This document shows, piece by piece, positions 58,606 through 61,968 of a stretch of 61,968 bases of DNA (positions are counted from its first letter, which is position 1; each line of letters begins with the position of its first letter). A model generated the notes under the pieces. The model saw nothing but the letters and a program-made list of their open reading frames with translations, made no database searches and was not told where the DNA came from. Location of the stretch: assembly GCA_944319875.1 (NCBI GenBank), contig CALUFR010000118.1:1-61968 (forward strand), read 5' to 3'. The DNA comes from an uncultured Bacteroides sp. (GTDB lineage Bacteria > Bacteroidota > Bacteroidia > Bacteroidales > Bacteroidaceae). The position numbers and the translations under genes are program-made.

Positions 58606-58890
58606 CTATAGGAGATAAGCACCTAGATCTTCCATATTCGGGTTCTTTTGTCTTATTAAAGCATACTTTTTCTGCCTCGACCAGTTCTTCAATTGCTTCT
58701 CTCTTGCAATAGCATCGTTTATCATTTGATATTCTTCATAATAAACTAGATAATGGCAATTGTATTTTTTAGTAAAACCTTCCAATAATCCATTCTTATG
58801 CTCTTGATTGCGGCGTGCCAAATCATTGGTTACACCGATATATAGAACATATTTATAGGCATTGGTCATTATGTATACCCAATAAGACAT
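58606..58890 (-). CDS. GIY-YIG nuclease-family protein
   Basis: 94 residues from the ATG at 58888-58890; the frame is open upstream but runs into the repeat at 58906-58936 (giving CHPERSRGIS). The GIY-YIG core is clear: WVYIMTN (GIY), YVLYIGVTNDLARRNQEH (YIG and catalytic Arg), GFTKKYNCHYLVYYE, and AREKQLKNWSRQKK. It belongs to the short single-domain group, whose members may be homing-like or repair nucleases. It is wedged between argC and argD and flanked by the inverted-arm repeats, suggesting a small mobile unit. Confidence 0.9.
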   Translation of the reverse strand: MSYWVYIMTNAYKYVLYIGVTNDLARRNQEHKNGLLEGFTKKYNCHYLVYYEEYQMINDAIAREKQLKNWSRQKKYALIRQKNPNMEDLGAYLL

Positions 58891-58905
58891 ATGTTTTTTC
58901 TTACG

Positions 58906-58936
58906 TGAGATCCCTCGACTACGCTCGGGATGACAG
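58906..58936. repeat. Half copy of the inverted-arm repeat, right of the GIY-YIG gene
   Basis: TGAGATCCCTCGACTACGCT followed by CGGGATGACAG. It matches the right arm at 58560-58590 in the same direction and is the reverse complement of the left arm at 58502-58532, with one or a few mismatches. Confidence 0.9.
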
Positions 58937-58958
58937 AGCAAATCTATTATTAAGTACT

Positions 58959-59927
58959 TTAAAACGCGCTCGGCTTCAGCCTCAGCCCTACTGTCTCCTC
59001 CAGATTGAACATCAGGTTCATGTTGTGCACCGCCTGGCCGCTGGCGCCCTTCAGGAGGTTGTCGATGCAGGAGATGATGAGCAACTTATCACCGTGCTTC
59101 TCCAAGTGGAGGAGGCACTTGTTGGTGTTCACCACTTGTTTGAGGTCGATGTTCTTATCCACGATGTGCGTGAAGGAATCTTCCGCATAATACTCCTCGT
59201 AGATGCGGGTCAGTTCTTCGATGCTACACTTGTTCTTCACCACGATGGTGGCAAAGATGCCGCGCGGGAAGGCACCACGATAGGGGATGAAGTCTATCTC
59301 AGAGTGGAAACTGTTTTGCAACTGCTTCAGCGATTGCTTGATCTCGGGCACGTGCTGATGCTCGAAGGCTTTGTAGACGCTCAGGTTGTTGTCACGCCAG
59401 CTGAAGTGACTCGTGGCACCCGGCTTTACACCCGCACCGGTGCTGCCCGTGATGGCGTTCACCATGATGTCGTCGTTCAGCATCAGGTGTTTGGCAAGGG
59501 GGAGCAATCCCAACTGGATGCAGGTGGCGAAGCAGCCGGGATTGGCCACATGCTGGGCCGTGCAGGTGGCACGACGGTTCAACTCGGGCAAACCATAAAT
59601 GAAGTCGTTGCCTTCAGCTTTCAGGCGGTAGTCCATGGAGAGGTCTATCACTTTCAAGCCTTCGGGCAGGTTGTGACTGTCCATAAACTTACGCGTGTCA
59701 CCGTGGGCGGTGCAAAAAAAGAGACAATCAATCTCGTCCAGGGGCAATTGGTCGGTGAAGCGGAGATCCGTCTCGCCATACAGGCCTTCGTGTACATCGG
59801 TCACACGGTTGCCCGCATTGCTGCCGCTGTTGATGAAGACGATTTCCGCCTCCGGGTGGTTGATGAGCAGGCGGATGAGTTCGCCGGCCGTATAGCCCGC
59901 TCCGCCTATGATTCCTACTTTTATCAT
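58959..59927 (-). CDS. argC: N-acyl-gamma-glutamyl-phosphate reductase
   Basis: 322 residues. The NADP-binding start KVGIIGGAGYTAGELIRLL, DLSMDYRLK near residue 115, and the catalytic cysteine in VANPGCFATCIQLGLLPLA near residue 148 are present. GSTGAGVKPG and the catalytic His region SHFSWRDNN follow. It reduces N-acyl (probably N-succinyl here) glutamyl phosphate to the semialdehyde. Between argG and argD on the same strand, with repeats in both gaps. Confidence 0.96.
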   Translation of the reverse strand: MIKVGIIGGAGYTAGELIRLLINHPEAEIVFINSGSNAGNRVTDVHEGLYGETDLRFTDQLPLDEIDCLFFCTAHGDTRKFMDSHNLPEGLKVIDLSMDYRLKAEGNDFIYGLPELNRRATCTAQHVANPGCFATCIQLGLLPLAKHLMLNDDIMVNAITGSTGAGVKPGATSHFSWRDNNLSVYKAFEHQHVPEIKQSLKQLQNSFHSEIDFIPYRGAFPRGIFATIVVKNKCSIEELTRIYEEYYAEDSFTHIVDKNIDLKQVVNTNKCLLHLEKHGDKLLIISCIDNLLKGASGQAVHNMNLMFNLEETVGLRLKPSAF

Positions 59928-59928
59928 A

Positions 59929-60033
59929 TAAATGAAGAATTAAGAATGATGAATGAAGAATTAGGAATAAGAAAGAGAAAGCCTACGGATGTGCGATCCA
60001 TTCTTCATTCTTAATTCTTCATTCTTCATTTAT
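59929..60033. repeat. Hairpin-forming copy of the AATGAAGAATT repeat between argC and argG
   Basis: The left arm (59929-59965) has AATGAAGAATTAAGAATGAT; the right arm (about 59999-60033) is the inverted form with ATTCTTCATTCTTAATTCTT. Together they fill the whole intergenic gap, and the right arm ends at the argG stop codon. Confidence 0.9.
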
Positions 60034-61239
60034 TTAAATGTTATTCAGTTCATCCTTATGCCCGGCATAGTAAGCGCGGAGCGGAGTGGAGAGCACCTTG
60101 ATGAAGCCCTTGGCATCCTCTGCCGTCCAACCCTTCTGCATCTCGCCGTATTCGCCGAACTTGTTCTTCACCAGGTCGTCCGTGCTTTCTACGCCTACGG
60201 TGTGGAAGCCGTAAGGACGAAGCTCCAGGATGGCGGTGCCGTTCACGTTGCGTTGGCTGGAGGTGAGCATCGCTTCGATGTCACGCATCACCGGCTCCAG
60301 GTATTCACTCTCGTGGAGGAACATACCATACCAGTTGGCCACTTGGTCCTTCCAATATTGCTGCCATTTGCTCAGGGTATATTTCTCCAAGAAACGGTGT
60401 GCGCCGATAATCAGCATCGGTGCGGCGGCCTCGAAGCCCACACGACCCTTGATGCCGATGATGGTGTCACCCACGTGCATGTCACGGCCGATGGCATAGG
60501 CAGCTCCAATCTCTTCTACTTTCTGAATAGCCTTGATGGGGTCGTCGAAGCGTTCGCCGTTGATAGCTTTCAGTTCGCCCTGCTCGAAAGTGAGCTTCAG
60601 TTGTTCGGTACCTTCCTTGGTGCAGTGCTTCAAGTAAGCGGTTTCCGGCAAGCCTTGTGCCGAGTCGAGGATTTCGCCTCCGCAGATGCTCGTCCCCCAA
60701 ATGCCTACGTTATAAGAATACTTCAGTTTGGCGAAGTCGGCGGCAAATCCGTGCTTGTTCAGATAGTCAATTTCTTCCTGGCGGCTCAAAGCCATGTCGC
60801 GGGTCAGCGTGATGATTTCCACACCCGGTGCCATCACTAAGAAGGTCATGTCGAAACGGACTTGGTCATTGCCTGCGCCCGTTGAGCCGTGGGCAATGGC
60901 GTCTGCCCCAATCTCATTGGCATAGCGTGCGATGGCCAATGCCTGGAAGATTCGTTCGGAGCTGACGGAAATGGGGTAAGTGCCGTTGCGCAACACGTTG
61001 CCATAGACCATATACTTCAGGCTCTTCTCGTAATACTCGTGCGTCACGTCAAGGGTGACATACTTGGTAGCGCCCAGCTTGTAGGCGTTCTCCTCATTCG
61101 TCTTGAGTTGTTCGGCACTGAATCCGCCCGTGTTGGCGCAAGCCGCATGCACTTCGTATCCTTTCTCCTTGGCCAGATACATCACGGTAAACGAGGTATC
61201 CAGCCCGCCGCTGAAAGCGACCACTACTTTCTTTTTCAT
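60034..61239 (-). CDS. argG: Argininosuccinate synthase
   Basis: 401 residues, normal length. The PP-loop VVAFSGGLDTSFTVMYLA is at the start, then IAHGSTGAGNDQVRFD near residue 115 and the C-terminal RPYGFHTVGVES. It joins citrulline and aspartate using ATP in the penultimate step of arginine synthesis. Second gene of the run, after the GNAT gene; both gaps around it contain dispersed repeats. Confidence 0.97.
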   Translation of the reverse strand: MKKKVVVAFSGGLDTSFTVMYLAKEKGYEVHAACANTGGFSAEQLKTNEENAYKLGATKYVTLDVTHEYYEKSLKYMVYGNVLRNGTYPISVSSERIFQALAIARYANEIGADAIAHGSTGAGNDQVRFDMTFLVMAPGVEIITLTRDMALSRQEEIDYLNKHGFAADFAKLKYSYNVGIWGTSICGGEILDSAQGLPETAYLKHCTKEGTEQLKLTFEQGELKAINGERFDDPIKAIQKVEEIGAAYAIGRDMHVGDTIIGIKGRVGFEAAAPMLIIGAHRFLEKYTLSKWQQYWKDQVANWYGMFLHESEYLEPVMRDIEAMLTSSQRNVNGTAILELRPYGFHTVGVESTDDLVKNKFGEYGEMQKGWTAEDAKGFIKVLSTPLRAYYAGHKDELNNI

Positions 61240-61241
61240 AA

Positions 61242-61265
61242 TAATGAAGAATTAAGAATGAAAAC
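61242..61265. repeat. Dispersed AATGAAGAATT-type repeat upstream of argG
   Basis: AATGAAGAATTAAGAATGAA directly precedes the argG start (minus-strand start at 61239). Only one arm is present; the inverted-arm repeat of the other family begins 4 bp further. Confidence 0.85.
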
Positions 61266-61268
61266 ATT

Positions 61269-61367
61269 CTGTCATGCTGAGCGAAGTCGAAGCATCTCCC
61301 GATATGCGTTTCCCGATGTGGATGTGAGATCCTTCGATTCCGCCTGCGGCTCCACTCAGGATGACAG
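61269..61367. repeat. Inverted-arm repeat element between argG and the GNAT gene
   Basis: The left arm begins CTGTCATGCTGAGCGAAGTC (61269 on). The right arm (about 61324-61367) reads TGAGATCCTTCGATTCCGCC and ends CTCAGGATGACAG, with a 12-nt expansion relative to the element at 58502-58590. Same family as the elements flanking the GIY-YIG gene. Confidence 0.88.
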
Positions 61368-61405
61368 GAATGTCTCCTTATTGTTTGTTACTACTATTAT
61401 TCCTA

Positions 61406-61963
61406 TTATATATTATCCTCTTTATGCAGTGCCGGGTCGTAGAGCATTGCCGTGCAGATGCAGAACTTGCGGTTCTTTGCCACGAGGATGTCATGGTTGA
61501 TGCAACCCTCGCAGCCCTTCCAGAAAGCGTCATCGTCCGTCAGTTCGTTGAAGGTGACGGGCACGTAGCCCAACTCGGTGTTCATCTTCATCACCGCCGC
61601 GCCGCTCGTGAGGCTGAATATCTTGGCCCACGGCCAACGGAGACGGGCCAGGCGGAAAGAGGCTTGCTTGATGCGCTTGGCCAGTCCGATGCCTTGGTAT
61701 TTGGGGTGCACGATGAGACCCGACGTGGCCACGTATTGTTTGTTGCCCCAACTTTCGATGTAGCTGAATCCGGCAAACTCCGTGCCGTGCAGGGCGATGA
61801 TGGCTTTGCCTTCCTTCATCTTGGTGGCTACATATTCGTGTGTACGCTCGGCGATGCCTGTGCCGCGCTTCTTGGCGGCCTCGCGGATGGTGTCGAGTAT
61901 GGTGTCTACATAAACTTCATGGGAGGCGTCGGCCACCATGACTTCTATTTCCTTTACGTCCAT
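61406..61963 (-). CDS. GNAT acyltransferase at the head of the arg run
   Basis: 185 residues. The GNAT acyl-CoA site is seen in TSGLIVHPKYQGIGLAKRI (Q/RxxGxG-like QGIGLA) near residue 90, preceded by the strand AFSYIESW-like FAGFSYIESWG. The C-terminal part is less typical, with GCEGCINHDILVAKNRKFCIC, a cluster of cysteines. Because Bacteroidetes make arginine through N-succinyl intermediates and lack a standard ArgA, a GNAT gene leading the arg genes is a good candidate for the glutamate N-acyltransferase (acetyl or succinyl), but this is inference. The start codon is 5 bp from the window end. Confidence 0.85.
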   Translation of the reverse strand: MDVKEIEVMVADASHEVYVDTILDTIREAAKKRGTGIAERTHEYVATKMKEGKAIIALHGTEFAGFSYIESWGNKQYVATSGLIVHPKYQGIGLAKRIKQASFRLARLRWPWAKIFSLTSGAAVMKMNTELGYVPVTFNELTDDDAFWKGCEGCINHDILVAKNRKFCICTAMLYDPALHKEDNI

Positions 61964-61968
61964 TTCTA

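Noticed and set aside
58815-60014. 399-codon plus-strand frame across argC
   Set aside because: Antisense to argC and passes through repeat sequence; the tail INEELRMMNEE is translated repeat.

Overview
The window reads as chromosomal DNA of a Bacteroidales bacterium, most likely Bacteroides in the broad sense. The signs are a SusC/SusD polysaccharide utilisation locus run by a hybrid two-component sensor, promoters of the TTTG / TAnnTTTG type, DUF4834 and START-like proteins typical of that order, and an arginine gene cluster of Bacteroidetes type. Base composition is near 50% GC for most genes.

Layout: 1-1290 holds the tail of a VapE/DUF3874-like gene, a tRNA-Met and a START-like protein. 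1368-5779 (+) is lptF/G-like, ribBA and an aspartate aminotransferase. 5818-12472 (-) is a PL10 pectate lyase behind a three-gene RND efflux operon. 12574-17429 (-) is rsgA, frr, a DUF6807 lipoprotein, pyrH, an AlkD-like protein, hicB and a frameshifted hicA. 17561-19033 (+) carries yccF, a tandem-duplicated membrane protein and an XRE regulator. 19144-21666 (-) is a copper P-type ATPase with an extra C-terminal metal-binding domain. 21766-36486 is a galactan-type utilisation locus: sensor/regulator, surface lipoprotein, SusC, SusD, GH30 and GH2. 36675-49129 is housekeeping (metal-domain AraC regulator, birA, yraN, tadA, pssA, psd, dnaE, trxA, tsaE, a metal ABC permease, aroA). 49166-61963 (-) is an acyl-CoA ligase, XRE-cupin regulator, hepT/mntA, proC, argD, argC, argG and a GNAT enzyme.

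The arginine/proline neighbourhood is invaded. Between proC and argD sits a 4.4 kb island with an EcoRI-family adenine methyltransferase overlapping a DUF262-HNH nuclease, plus an AAA ATPase facing the other way. The 744-bp leader of the methyltransferase has no protein gene but is dense with structure: a tandem array of 15-bp palindromes at 22-23 bp spacing, a Bacteroides-type promoter, a roughly 160-nt multi-stem RNA candidate, a terminator-like hairpin, and a hairpin ending exactly at the start codon. This is my best candidate for an undescribed system. A second array with the same architecture but a different sequence lies at 36523-36591.

Two dispersed repeat families are also conspicuous. 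One (core AATGAAGAATTAAGAATGAA) occurs in all three arg intergenic gaps and, as two identical 35-bp copies, in frame inside the copper ATPase gene. The other (inverted arms starting CTGTCAT and ending TGAGAT-like) flanks a small GIY-YIG nuclease gene between argD and argC. A third AT-rich repeat abuts rsgA and appears to have left it without an ATG start. All functional calls rest on reading motifs and context; no database search was run.
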